From Anniella stebbinsi (taxonomy: Eukaryota > Chordata > Lepidosauria > Squamata > Anniellidae), in the NCBI GenBank assembly GCA_029215795.1, contig JARDYH010000001.1, positions 184,643,654-184,707,653 on the forward strand: a stretch of DNA of 64,000 bases, read 5' to 3'. The position numbers and the translations under genes were made by a program. How positions within the stretch are numbered: position 1 is the first letter of the stretch; each line of letters opens with the position of its first letter. This document shows, piece after piece, positions 22,682 to 34,000 of the stretch. The notes beneath the pieces were generated by a model. It was not told the origin of the DNA. It ran no database searches and worked only from the letters and a program-made list of their open reading frames with translations.

Positions 22682-22815
22682 AATTATTGGTATTTTAATG
22701 AAATATTGGTTTTATGTACTTTTAATCAGTTTTGTGTGTTTTATGATGATGTTGTTCCCCGCCTCGATCCGGAGGGAGAGGCGGGTAATAAATAAATAAA
22801 TATATTATTATTATT
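22682..22815 (+). mobile_element. Short L2-like 3' end inserted in CR1
   Basis: The CR1 sequence GAATAATGGG is split, and ATAAT appears on both sides. The insert is an L2-like 3' UTR end with the stem-loop at 22757-22785 (CCCCGCCTC...GAGGCGGG) and an AAATA/ATT-rich tail. Confidence 0.78.
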
Positions 22816-23067
22816 ATAATGGGCTGAAGTTACAGGAAGCCAGATTCCGGCTGGACATCAGAAAAAACTTCCTGACTGTAAGAGCAATATAACAATGGAA
22901 CCAATTTCCTAGGGTGGTGGTGGGCTCTCCCACATCAGAGGCATTCAAGAGGCAGCTGGACAACCATATGTCAGGGATGGTTTACGGTAGATTCCTGCAT
23001 TGAGCAGGGGGTTGGACTCGATGGCCTTATAGGCCCCTTCCAACTCTACTATTCTATGATTCTATGA

Positions 23068-23620
23068 CTCCCATAATATTCAATCCACAGCCTTTGTGCT
23101 TTGGCCTCACTTTAGAGGGCAACATGCATGGTCAGCCTGAAGAACTTCTATGGCTCAAGGGATTGCTTCTGTCTATCATCCTCCCCCCCCCCCCCCAACA
23201 GACACCCAGCTATAAGAGCTTAATTAGCTGGAAACAGGTGTGAACTTTCTTTGCATGTATACGTTCTGCATCCATATTCTATCAATAAATTATCATCTTT
23301 TTGCACAAGTGGCTTGTTTTATTTTTGTATCCAAAAGAATCTGATTGATGGCCAGCTCCAGTTGGATTCCTCTCCCCCCCCCCCCCCCCAGGGCTAACAG
23401 ACATCTTGATCCTGTGGGGAGGAAGACCAGAGCAGGCAGAGAGACCATCAGGGCCTGCTCCAGTTTAATCTCCCCAGGGCTAACGGACATCACAACCCTG
23501 TGAGGAAGAAGATGGAGCTGTTGGTCTGCCCCTCCTTTGGGAGATGAGAGGGGGAAGCAGGGCCATCCCACCAGCCCTGCAGAACAGTCTCCTTAATTTC
23601 TTTTTCTTTTCCCCCCTCTT
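23068..23620. other. Intergenic DNA with two poly(C) runs and a diverged direct repeat
   Basis: C runs are at 23183-23196 (14) and 23374-23389 (16). A CAGGGCTAACAGACATC motif at about 23389 recurs as CAGGGCTAACGGACATC at about 23475, within an imperfect direct repeat of roughly 85 bp. No gene is supported. Confidence 0.5.
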
Positions 23621-23780
23621 CCCTCCCCATCCCCTTTTCCTTGTGTGTCATGTCTTTTTTAGAACGTAAGCCTGAGGGCAGGGATTGTCTTCTTTACTGA
23701 TTGATTGTAAGCTGCTCCATGAGCCTCTTTTGGCTGAGGTGCGGGATAAAAATACATAAATAAAAATTAATAAATGACTG
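23621..23780 (+). mobile_element. L2/MIR-type 3' tail fragment
   Basis: The motif GAGGGCAGGGATTGTCTTC, then TTGATTGTAAGCTGCTCC and GGTGCGGGATAAAAATAC with an AAAT-rich tail, resembles L2/MIR-family 3' ends. Too little remains to assign LINE or SINE. Confidence 0.6.
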
Positions 23781-23944
23781 GGACCTGGCAGAACCAGAAC
23801 CCATATCTACCATAGAGATGCATGCTGGGCACAAAAAAAGTTTCTGTCTCATGCTGCCGCTATCAGCACAGCAATCTTGAGCGCACTTTGTTTGTATCAT
23901 TCCTATATCACCCAATAGTCAAAGCTCTCTCAGCAGCTGACAAA

Positions 23945-26640
23945 AATTAAAACTGTAAGGTACTGTTTTCAAAGGTAGCCCCATGTAGAATGCATTGCAG
24001 TAATCCATGCATAACTGTAGGTAGGCTATCTCTGTCCAAATAAGGGTGTAGTTGATATATCAGCCTAACCTGATAAAAGGTGCTCTGTGCCACCGAGTTC
24101 ACCTGTGACTCAAGTGACATTTCTGGGTCCAAGAGCACTACCAAACAACAAACCCAATCCTTTAGCAGGAGTGCAACCCCCTCCAGAGCAGGTTGAACAT
24201 CACCTAGCTGGGTAGTTGAATCTCCCACTAACAGTACCTCCGTCTTGTCTGGATTGAGTCTCAGTTTTTTGGCCCTCATCCAGTCTGTTACCATGCTGAG
24301 GCACTGATTCAGAACAACCTCTGCCTCACCTGGGTTTGATGAAAAAGAGAGGAGAGATAGAGATGGGTGCTGTCCACATATTGATGACATGTTGTTTAAA
24401 AGAGGCGGTGGTAAGGCCGCTTCTAAAAAAAGCCCTCCCTGGATCCCCTGGACCTTAATAACTACAGGCCAGTATCAAATCTTCCATTTTTGGGCAAGGT
24501 GATCGAGAGAGCGGTTGCCTTTCAACTCCAGGCAGTCTTGGATGACACTGATTTTCTAGACCCATTTCAAACCGGCTTCAGAGCAGGATACGGAGTTGAG
24601 ACCGCTTTGGTCGCCTTAGTAGATGATCTACGAATTAGTATCGACAGGGGGAGTGTGTCCCTGCTGGTACTCCTGGACCTCTCAGCGACTTTCGATATCA
24701 TCGACCATGGTATCCTTCTGGAGCGCCTGGGGGAATTGGGAATCGGGGGCACTGTGCTTCAGTGGTTCCGATCCTATCTCTTGGGCAGGCTCCAGATGGT
24801 GATGCTTGGGGATAGCTGCTCTTCAAAAAAGGAGTTGCTATGTGGTGTACCGCAAGGTGCCATCCTTTCCCCAATGCTGTTTAACATTTACATGAAACCG
24901 CTGGGAGAGATCATCCGGAGGCATGGGCGGGGTGCTATCAATATGCTGATGACACCCAAATATATTTCTCTATGCCTTCAACAACATCGTCAGCTAAGGA
25001 TAGTGTGTCTCCTCTGAACGAATGCTTGGAGGCGGTAATGGGCTGGATGAGAAAAAACAAACTGAAGCTGAATCCAGACAAGACGGAGGTACTTGCTGTC
25101 AAAGGCCCCAACCTGGGTTTGGAGGTGTGTCAACCAGTTCTGGATGGGGTTACACCCCCCCGAAAGACTGTGTTCGCAGCTTGGGGGTACTCCTGGATCC
25201 GTCGCTCCAGATGACAGCTCAGATTGATGCGACGGCCAGGAGTGCCTACTATCAGCTTCGGCTGATACGCCAGCTGCGCCCCTTCCTAGAGTTGGAAGAC
25301 CTAAAGACGGTAGTGCACGCACTGGTAACTTCGAGACTCGACTTCTGCAATGCGCTGTACATAGGGCTACCTTTGTGCCTGTGCCTAGTCCGGAAACTTC
25401 AACTTGTTCAAAATATGGCAGCCAGGTTGGTCACCGGTAAACCTAGGGGTGACCACATTACACCAGTTTTAAAATCACTTCACTGGCTGCCGGTTAGTAT
25501 AAAGTGTTGGTTATTACCTTTAAAGCCCTACATGGTTTGGGCCCAGGCTACCTACGGGATCGCCTTCTCCCGTACAATCTGCCCCGCACTCTTAGGTCCT
25601 CTGGGAAGAACGTACTCAAGCCAGCCAGAACTAGGCTGGCGAGTGTTACCCAGAGGACCTTCTCTTCCATGGTTCCCAGGCTATGGAATGGTCTGATGGA
25701 GGAGGTTAGACAAACTGACAGTCTTCACGCATTCAAGAGAGTCGTGAAGACTGTTCTTTTCCGGCAGGCCTATCCGGATGAATTTTAAATGTTTTAATGA
25801 TGTGTTTCTCTTGTTTTAATTTAATTTAATTTTTTAACTTTGTTATGCTTGTATGTGTATTGTGTTCCCCGCCTCGATCCGTAGGGAGAGGCGGGTTATA
25901 AATAATAATAATAATAATAATTATTATTATTATTATTATTCTTTTCCAGTGGTTTCATGTAGATGTTGAATAGCATAAGGGATAAAATAGTCAGAGCCCT
26001 GTGGAATCCCATGGCCTAGTTCCCATGGCTCAGAGCAATAATCTCCCAGCACCACCCTCTGGAATTGACCATCCAACATCTAACCCAAACAACTTATGCA
26101 GGATAATGTGGTTGATGGTACTGAAAGCTGCTGAGAGGTCCAGGAGAATCATCAGGGTTTCACTCCCCCTGTCCCTCTCCCAGCAAAGGTCATCCCTAGA
26201 GCAACCAAGGTAGTTTTCATTCCAAAACTAGGCCTGAAGCTCAACTGAAATGGATCTAGATAATCAGTTTCATTCAAGAGTGCCGGAAACCACCCGCTCA
26301 AGCACCTTGCCCAGGAGGGGGATGTTAGTCATGGGCCGGTAGTTGTTTGCAGCCTTCGGGTCCACGTTAGGCTTTTTTAGGAGTGGCCTGATTACCGCCT
26401 CTTTTAAAGAGGCCGGCACCACTTTCTCGCTTAAGGAGGAATTTACAATCTCTTGGACTCAGTAGGATGTCCCTTCCTTATTAGATGTAATGAGCAAGGG
26501 CAAAGGTGAAGCACAAAGGTGGTCAGCTGGACATGGCCAAGCACCTTGTCTGAATCCTTCAGCCTCAATAATTGAGACTTATCCAGATGGTGTACTGGAA
26601 GCCTCTACTAATGGAACTGCATTAATTATGGTGCCCAATT
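23945..26640 (-). mobile_element. L2-like LINE (minus), split by a plus-strand L2 insertion
   Basis: At 23947-24390 the minus frame reads as the C-terminal part of L2 ORF2 (MVTDWMRAKKLRLNPDKTEVLLVG). From about 25940 the same protein continues toward its N-terminus: MLFNIYMKPLEK, then LLVLLDLSAAFSTINH-like, then a NYRPMTNIPLLGKV-like segment near 26300-26400. The two parts bracket the plus-strand element at 24388-25938. Frames are broken; the outer limits are approximate. Confidence 0.75.
24388..25938 (+). mobile_element. L2-like LINE, 5'-truncated, reverse transcriptase to 3' end
   Basis: The frame at 24490-25017 covers the reverse transcriptase core: FQTGFRAGYGVETALVALVD, LLVLLDLSATFDIIDH, LLCGVPQGAILSPMLFNIYM. 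The FADD-equivalent is lost after a frameshift near 24940. The C-terminal region is in two other frames (NKLKLNPDKTEV and TSRLDFCNALYIGLP). The 3' end has a stem-loop at 25867-25895 and an AAT tail. It is nested inside an older antisense L2. Confidence 0.88.
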
Positions 26641-27290
26641 CATGATGAATCTGAGTGACTTTATCTTCAAAAAAGGCCATGCAAACCCCTCACAGCGTGC
26701 TACCAAGTGTTCCACACTCTCTCTGGCCCCAAATGTAGCAGGCCACAAACTACTCAGAAAAACTCTGCTGGACGACACTGAGAAAACTCAATGCTGGTGG
26801 GTTTGCCACCCTTATCGCCAAAGAGTAGGCTCAATAATGAGTTCTAACCTCTGTTTGATCAGACTCAACACGAGTTTTCCTCCATCTGGGCTCTAGCCAT
26901 CTCTCCTCTCACTTCATTACAGCCACGGTCCCCTCAGCAAACAAAAACAAGCCCATCTGCTAGGCCACTGGGAAAGCAACAGCATCCCTGAGGGAAACCA
27001 CGGACCACCTGTGCTAGCCCTTGTGACTGCTATTGCAGAACCTGAGAATGCAGAACACCTGTGCCTACTGCCCCCCCCCCCCCCATGCCACCATGCATGT
27101 GGAGCCTACAAGCTTCCCTGGGGAAAAAAGCAAAGATGCTGTGGAAGCAGGGAGAGGTGAGACCTGCCAAACACAGAAGGCAAATGCCAACAAGTGCACC
27201 CCCCTTCCAACAACAGGCATCCCAATCATACACATTCCAACAGAGCCCAGAATCTGCACCCCATTACCATGTCATACTTGAGTTCTTGAT
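26641..27290. other. Intergenic DNA, no gene recognised
   Basis: Part of 26600-27000 may continue the antisense L2-like element, but I see no protein motif there. A 14-base C run is at 27071-27084. Confidence 0.45.
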
Positions 27291-28952
27291 TTTAAATGAA
27301 GCAAAAGCTGAGTGTAGCCATACGCGTGCTTTGGATTTCAGGAAAGCCAATTTGAATAAACTCAGAACAATGATAAGTAAGGTCCCATGACAAGCAACCC
27401 TAATGAGAAAAGGAGTCCAAGATGGGTGGGAGTTTCTAAAAAGGCAATATTAAAAGCACAACTGCAAATAATTCCAACAAGAAAAAAAACAGAAGACCAC
27501 ATAAGAAACCGATGTGGCTCCACAAAAAGCATAGAGATGACCTGAAAACAAAAAAAGAATACATATAGGAAGTGGAAAGAAGGCCAGGCTACAAAAGAAG
27601 AGAAGAGGCAGGTAGTAGAGAAGTCCAGGAATGGTGTCAGGAATGCTAACGCAAGAGATGCTAAAAGCAACAAAAAAGCTTTCTTCAGGTATGTGCACAG
27701 TAAAAGACAGAGGAAAGATAGTGGTTCAACTACTCAATAAAGACGGCAAAAGTATAACAGATGACAAATCCTGTCAGACTAATCTGATCTCATTTTTTGA
27801 TCGGGAAACCTCCCTTGTGGACTGTGGGAATGCTGTGGGCAACATATATCTTGATTTCAGCAAAGCTTTTGACAAAGTGCCCCATGACATTCTGATTAGC
27901 AAAAAGTGGGCTAGATGGAACAACTAATAGGTGGATCCACAGTTGACTACAGAATCGGACTCAGAGAGTGTCTATCAATGGTACCTTCTCAAACTGGGGG
28001 GAGGTAACGAGTGGGGTACCACAGGGCTCAGTTCTGGGCCCAGTGCTCTTCAACATTTTTATTAATGATTTGGATGAGGTGGTGCAGGGAATGTTTATCA
28101 AATTTGCAAATGACACAAAATTGGGTGGGATAGCTAATACCTTGGAAGACAGAAACAAACTTCAAAGTGAACTTGATAGGCTGGTGCGCTGGGCTGAAAA
28201 CGACAGAATAAATTTAGTAGGGATAAATGCCAACGTCTAAACCTAGGAAAAAGCAACCAAATGCAAAATTACAAGATGGGGATACTTGGCTCAGCAACAC
28301 CACAAGATGGAAGGATCATGGAATTGTTGTGGATCACAAGCTGAATATGAGCAAACAGTGTGATGTAGCTGCACAAAAAGCAAATACTATTTTGTGCCCC
28401 ATTAAGAGAAGTATAGCTTCCAAATCACGTGAGGTGCTTGTTCCCCTCTATTTGGCACTGGTTAGGCCTCATCTTGAGTACTGTGTCCAGTTCTGGGCAC
28501 CACACTTCAGGAAGGATGCAGACAAGCTGGAGGGGGTTCAGAGGAGGGCAAGGAGGATGATCAGGGTTCTGGAAACAAAGCCCTATGACGAAAGACTGAA
28601 AGAACTGGGCATGTTTAGCCTCAATGAGAAGACTGAAGGGAGACGATAGCAGTCTTGAAGTATTTGAAAGGGTGTCACACAGAGGACAGCCAGGGTCTCT
28701 TCTCGATCATCCCGGAGTGCAGGAGATGGAATAATGGGCTGAAGTTACAGGAAGCCAGATTCTGGCTGGAAATCAGGAAAAACATTGTAACTGTTAGAGC
28801 AGTACGACAATGAAACCAATTACCTAGGGAGGTGGTGTGCTGTCTCACATTAGAGGTATGTCAGGTATGCTTTAAGGTGGATTCCTGCATTGAACAGGGG
28901 GTTGGACTCAATGGCCTCATAGGACCCTTCCAACTCTACTATTCTATGATTC
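27291..28952 (+). mobile_element. CR1 LINE, internally deleted
   Basis: The first part (about 27291-27765) resembles the CR1 region between endonuclease and reverse transcriptase (GDNSK-type, including [14 protein letters not shown]). It then jumps to DKVPHDILI and [33 protein letters not shown], the C-terminal region and an ATTCTATGATTC end near 28952. The FADD box reads FAND. Several frameshifts are present. Related copies are at 21071 and 9986. Confidence 0.9.
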
Positions 28953-30152
28953 CCCACCATCGCATCCCACCAGTGTCTGGCACACCCAAATCCCAAGGAG
29001 TACTCTGTGCTCCAGGCACAGGGGGAAGGGCAGATACGCCAGGTATATCCAGAGCGCAGCAGTACCCAGGCACTTCAGGCTAAGTGGCTGCCCATCACTA
29101 CCACCACCCATGTTCGATCCCATGGTGGAGAGTGACAACTCCTCCCAGCCCTCTTCTTGGACAAGGCCTCCATGGAGACCTTCCTGTTACAGCGCAGTAT
29201 CCTAATGCCACCTCAGTTGCCAGCAGCCACATCCTCTCTGCGGTTCCGAGGTTTGAAATGAGATATTCTGTGACAAAGATTTTCTGTTAACATTCCAGGT
29301 GTCACTGAACTCAGAATAAAGCTTGAACACTGTAAAACTCCAGACAGGTTTGTGAATTTTCTCCCCTCATGTAAATTCTGCTATCAAAGAGGTGTGAATA
29401 GTTTACTCATCTATGTCAAACAAGGCTATATTTAGTGCCTTCATGATAACCTGACCCTCTTGCTTTCCCCTGCCAATGATGGCTGAAAGCCTGCAACTAT
29501 GAGAAGGAATGGGCAAGGAATCAACTTGAAGTCAAGTCTGATGCAAGTAACTACTTTTGCTGTGCAGACACACTTGGCCAGGTTCACATGATTGCAGAGG
29601 TAAAAGAAGCCATCGTGACTTCTCCTACCACCTCGTAGAAGCTGTGTGCACGCCTATTGCTGCTTACATAATTACTGCACCGGGTCGACATGTTGTTGGA
29701 AACTGGTGTGTGACACTGCATTACTGCTTCATACCCACCCTACAAACCCTACTGCACATCGTGGGCTGCAGGGTAGGTATGAAGCCACTTGCGCTGCACA
29801 TCAGGTTCAGATGACATGCCAATTACCTGCAGTTCAGGTAATTATGTAAACAACAGGCACACACAGGGGGAGAAGCCACATTGGCTTCTTTTACCTCTGC
29901 AATCACGCAACAACAGTCACTATGTGTGCAAAGCTGCTACTGAACACTTTGCACTTTCCTGAAAAGTACTTCTGCATAATTTAGCAACTCTTCCTTGCTA
30001 CATAAATGTATGCAAAAATATAATAATGCTTTTACTAAGACCGATAATGGCGATGCATGTGAAAAGCGGCAGGCAGATCAATGACCAACATCTAATGAGG
30101 CGATATCACATTGAACTAAATTTAGAGCGCAAATTTATGCATATTTAGGCAG
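28953..30152. other. Intergenic DNA downstream of RAB20, with one palindromic element
   Basis: No gene is supported. The element at 29585-29910 is listed separately. The rest shows no recognisable structure. Confidence 0.5.
29585..29910. mobile_element. MITE-like element with inverted termini (about 326 bp)
   Basis: The left terminus GATTGCAGAGGTAAAAGAAG at 29589-29609 is matched exactly in reverse complement by CTTCTTTTACCTCTGCAATC near 29885-29905. The interior also contains partly complementary segments (CATACCCACCCTAC and GTAGGTATG). There is no ORF. The structure fits a non-autonomous DNA transposon; the superfamily is unknown. Confidence 0.7.
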
Positions 30153-30230
30153 GAAAAAGTTCTACAATCCCCAGCATTCCCCAACCAGTATAGGGCTAGC
30201 TGGGGAATGCTGGGAGTTGTAGGACTTTTT
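30153..30230. repeat. 78-bp palindrome with ACTCCCAGCATTCCC arms
   Basis: The left arm AAAAAGTTCTACAATCCCCA and the right arm TGGGAGTTGTAGGACTTTTT are near-perfect complements around a short loop. It lies 270 bp past the RAB20 stop and could fall in the 3' UTR. It is probably a small hAT-type element. Confidence 0.7.
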
Positions 30231-30324
30231 AATGTCTACACAGATATAGAATTGTGTCTTTAAACAACTGTTTCATTAGAAGCTTATTAAAAACCAGCTT
30301 CTATATCATTGCTCCAAGTTCCCC

Positions 30325-30330
30325 TTTAAT
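30325..30330 (-). terminator. Possible RAB20 poly(A) hexamer ATTAAA
   Basis: An ATTAAA hexamer lies on the minus strand about 175 nt after the RAB20 stop. It is the nearest common polyadenylation signal I found. The downstream U/GU-rich element is not distinctive, so the real cleavage site may be elsewhere. Confidence 0.3.
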
Positions 30331-30503
30331 TAAAGCCTTTGCCTCCATTGCTCCATTATTTTACTCAAATCCAGTTTTATAGAAGATCTATTCTGCAAAA
30401 AATATATAGTTCATCTATTTGACCTTGATATTTTTGCATTTTGGCGTTGCCCACTTAAATGATTCTGCCAGTCAAATTAGTGTTTAAAAGTTACATTCTT
30501 TGT

Positions 30504-31036
30504 TTATCTGCAGCAACCAGATTGTGCATTTTTAGCTGACTTGTAATTATTTAAGTCTACAGTTTGTGGCACCCTCTCAACTTTCTGCTGCAAGATTATT
30601 GGTATCACCATATCAAATACAGTTTCAAAGAGGTCATCCACTTTATACCCTGTTTTTGCACTGGTTTCAAAACACATTTTTTCTCCTGATGGAGCAGTCT
30701 TCTCGTCCAACATTTTGTATTTTAGGATCTTCTTATATAGTGCTATGGCATCATCTATGTGGACTTGTTTTTTCACCTTAGCAGATATGAAACTATTGAT
30801 GGGCTTCTCAGACTGATGTTTATCTTCTGTTTCTGGTAGAAAAGCACAAACATCTGTGAGGTCCACTTTGTTCCCAACAATAGCAAAAATGCAGTCTGTA
30901 CTGGCAGTGTCTGTTAATGCCAGGAACCTATCCTCAAGTTCCACCATGCTCTGCAAGTTGGTTACATCGTAGGTGAGGATAACAGCTGCTGCTCCTCGAC
31001 AGTACATAGACCCAAGGCCATGAAATTGTTCACGAC
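30504..31036 (-). other. RAB20: RAB20 coding exon 2 (terminal)
   Basis: This exon runs from the acceptor (TTCTAG/GTCGTG, minus strand) to the TAA at 30504-30506. It encodes residues 57-233: REQFHGLGSM, the NKVD and ETSAK guanine-binding loops, a variable loop after NKVD, and the hypervariable tail ending GCCR. Confidence 0.95.
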
Positions 31037-34000
31037 CTAGAAGAGAAAAAAAGTTCTATGAATCAATGACTTCATACTTTTTTAAAAAATGAAAAGACAC
31101 AAAGGAAACAGCTTCAGTACAATCTACCATTCTGGATATATTTAATTCTAGAAGATTCAGCAATAGTGTAACAGAAGGAGGATGCGGAAGGAGTCTTTTT
31201 TACCCATAAATCTTATGGTTAAATGCCCTAGGAATTCTCCACTGTGTGGAGAAGGACAGCTATACCTCAAAGTGCCCTGTCTCTCCTGGTGAGCCTGAGG
31301 AAGTAGAGAGCGTGGGAAGCCAAGATGCCTCCTTACCGCCTTTCTTTTGCAGACAGTGAGAGGAGGTACATCAACCCCACAAAGCATAGCAAAGCAGTAT
31401 GAGGTGTGTGTGTGTGTGGGGGGGAACATAGTAGAGATGGAAGGCAGACTTTTTAGATGTGGCTGTGCCCCATCAGGCTCCCAGGAGACCCCACCCCCCA
31501 AAATGGGAGCAAGACTTCTGGTGCCAAGGTCCTCACCACTCAGGACCTCGCTACCCTTCTCTGACTCTTCTATCTGCAATTCTTGTTATGATGTGTGAGT
31601 TGGTAATAAATGGAGGAAGATACCCCATAGCAGATCTTACACTATGTCCCCATGCAAGAAGTCTCATAAGGGATACAAGGGACAGAAACCACTCCAGGGG
31701 TTTGGACAGGTGCAAAATGCCATAAGAAGTACAAAACACTTCTCTTGTAGTTTATCAAGCAGGGGGTCCTGCAACTCCAGTTTGGACTCAAGGCAATCTA
31801 GCAACTTTAGCCAGCTGCCCAAACACCCAACACCTAAAAGGGGCAAGACAATGGCCAGACTGGAGCGAGCACCAAAAGTTCCAGGGCGGGGAGGCGGTGA
31901 AAACCAGTTGAATCAGTAGTCACCCTTGTCACTCAAAGAGTGGAATTGGATCTGTCAGAATTGCATCTGGACAGCTGTTCCTAACAGAATTTTTCTAGCC
32001 TTATTGCTAAGGCCATGAAGATGCTGTAACTCTCAACTGGCAAAGACAGGAAGTCATTATTACTGACAAACTGGGTAAGCCAAGAAGGCCAAGGGACTCT
32101 TTTCTCAGGGGCCCTGTAAGATTTCCCAGAGGTCCCTTCTCAAGATTTGTCAGAGTCATCAGGGCAGAATGGACCCATCTAGCTGGATCTAAAATCTTTC
32201 AATGGCCCTGTTCAGAAGACACCTTAAACCGCGGCTTTAACCACAGTGAATACGGCAAAAATCCTTATTCACGTGCTTAAAGCCATGGTTTAAAGTGTCT
32301 TCTGAACAGGCCAATGATTAATGAACAAGCTGCACTATCTACCCAGGAACAGGAAGTCGTATGTGTGCAAATAGATTCTGCACACACATCTTCCTGGATT
32401 GAAAGCCCCAATCCAGAAATCAGAGCTGTGTTCATACAACACTTCAACAACCAATCATCTGAGCAGTGGAACTACTGCCTTATAAAAACTCTGATATTAC
32501 ACCACTCTCCCCACAAGAAGACATACAGACAATTGGTGGGGGGAGTCCTCCTAAAATGATGAAAGTAACTAATAATCCAGTAAACAGAGAATGAAATATA
32601 CATGCAAAGTTTGAAATAATTGCAAGATTCTGTAAACACCTATTGTTTTACGGGGGGGGGGGGGGGGGAGGTGTCTATGACAACTCCAGGGCTAATGCAT
32701 AGATAGATACATCATTCTGAGAAAAAGGGTATAAGTAAACTGGAATTCTCTGATGTAGCCCACATTACAGACGACTGGTGTGTGTCTGTATCCCATTAAC
32801 ATACTAACTGCCTAGAAAGCATTGGACAAATAGTCCAAGAACCTGTGTTGTAAGGTACAAATGTTTTGACTATCTGGACATCTTACAAAAGTTGTGACTT
32901 CTCTAAATTTGCCAGTCATGTGCAACTGTTGGGGCATTTGTGGGTGGCAGCTCCCCCCAACCCCCTTTTTGGGGCCAATAATGTCATTATGTCCAATCTG
33001 ACTGACTTTGTTGGGTCATACCCCCTTTCTGAGGCCTCCAAAACTGGGGCTGTTAATTACATCATAACATACATGGCTGAAACTGGTATCATTTGATAGA
33101 GATCATGTTCCTGTATCTTAAAATATTCAACCTGACTGCTTTACATGGGGCCAACTCCAACTCCAGATTTGGGTATTATGAAACCTGCACTTACAACAAA
33201 AGGAGACAGAGTCCTAAGTTTCACAAGTTGTCCTTAATGCTTAGTGAATTTCACATTTGCCTTGCATACATAAAAACTGGATAAGACACTTTCCCTACCA
33301 ATAAAAGTTCCTGAATGAGATAGAATAGCCAGCATTAGCTGATGTGACCAGCAGTATGCAATATCTGGAGTAGAAATTGGATGATCTTCTGATTTAATTG
33401 GAGCACCAAAGAATGATAATTTCAAAGAGACACTGGTGCTGTTTCTAGTACAAACTTGAGAGTCTGACGATTACATTATTCTTGGTCTCAAGGTAATGCA
33501 GGCACCCTTACAAAATGAGTTATGTTTCTCATACTGTGGATTGTAGTATACAATGCAGTGAAGAGAGTTCCTTCTAATGTACCCATAAAGAAGAAGATTC
33601 CCAACCGATATACCACTTTGCAAGGTCACTTACATTGTCATACACCACAATGACACAGATAGGTTAGTCATTCTCCTGAGAAACATTTCACTTTTAAATG
33701 ATGAAGTAAATATTTGGATGGAAATAGGCCTGCAGTCAAATAATAATTTGATGTACGCAGGTGTGAAAAAGCTAGCAGACTATTTCAGATGTGACTACAT
33801 AGCCCTTTTCAAGAAAGGGGAAGATTTTGGAAATAAGTGAGAAAACACAAGCTGCTTTTCTCTGTTAGGGCTTTGGGGCTGGAGAAGTTTTCAAAGCTGA
33901 AATAAATACAAAAATATTGTTGTAGCAAACATATTCTACTTTTGACTTTATTGCTGAATTTTCTGATACTCTGGCTAGGGCATGAGGTAGTAGTGAGCAT

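Larger units (their letters stand above)
21071..23067 (+). mobile_element. CR1 LINE, 5'-truncated, carrying two nested insertions
   Basis: The reverse transcriptase region starts near 21075 (EHLISLNEFKSPGPDKLHP). It continues with GVPQGSVLGPVLF, IKFADDTKLGGIAN and the C-terminal region, ending in ATTCTATGATTCTATGA at about 23050-23067. A 234-bp palindromic element interrupts it at 21545-21778 and a short L2-like 3' end at 22682-22815. Several frameshifts are present. The RT core is recognisable, with FADD intact, but the copy is not functional. Confidence 0.92.
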
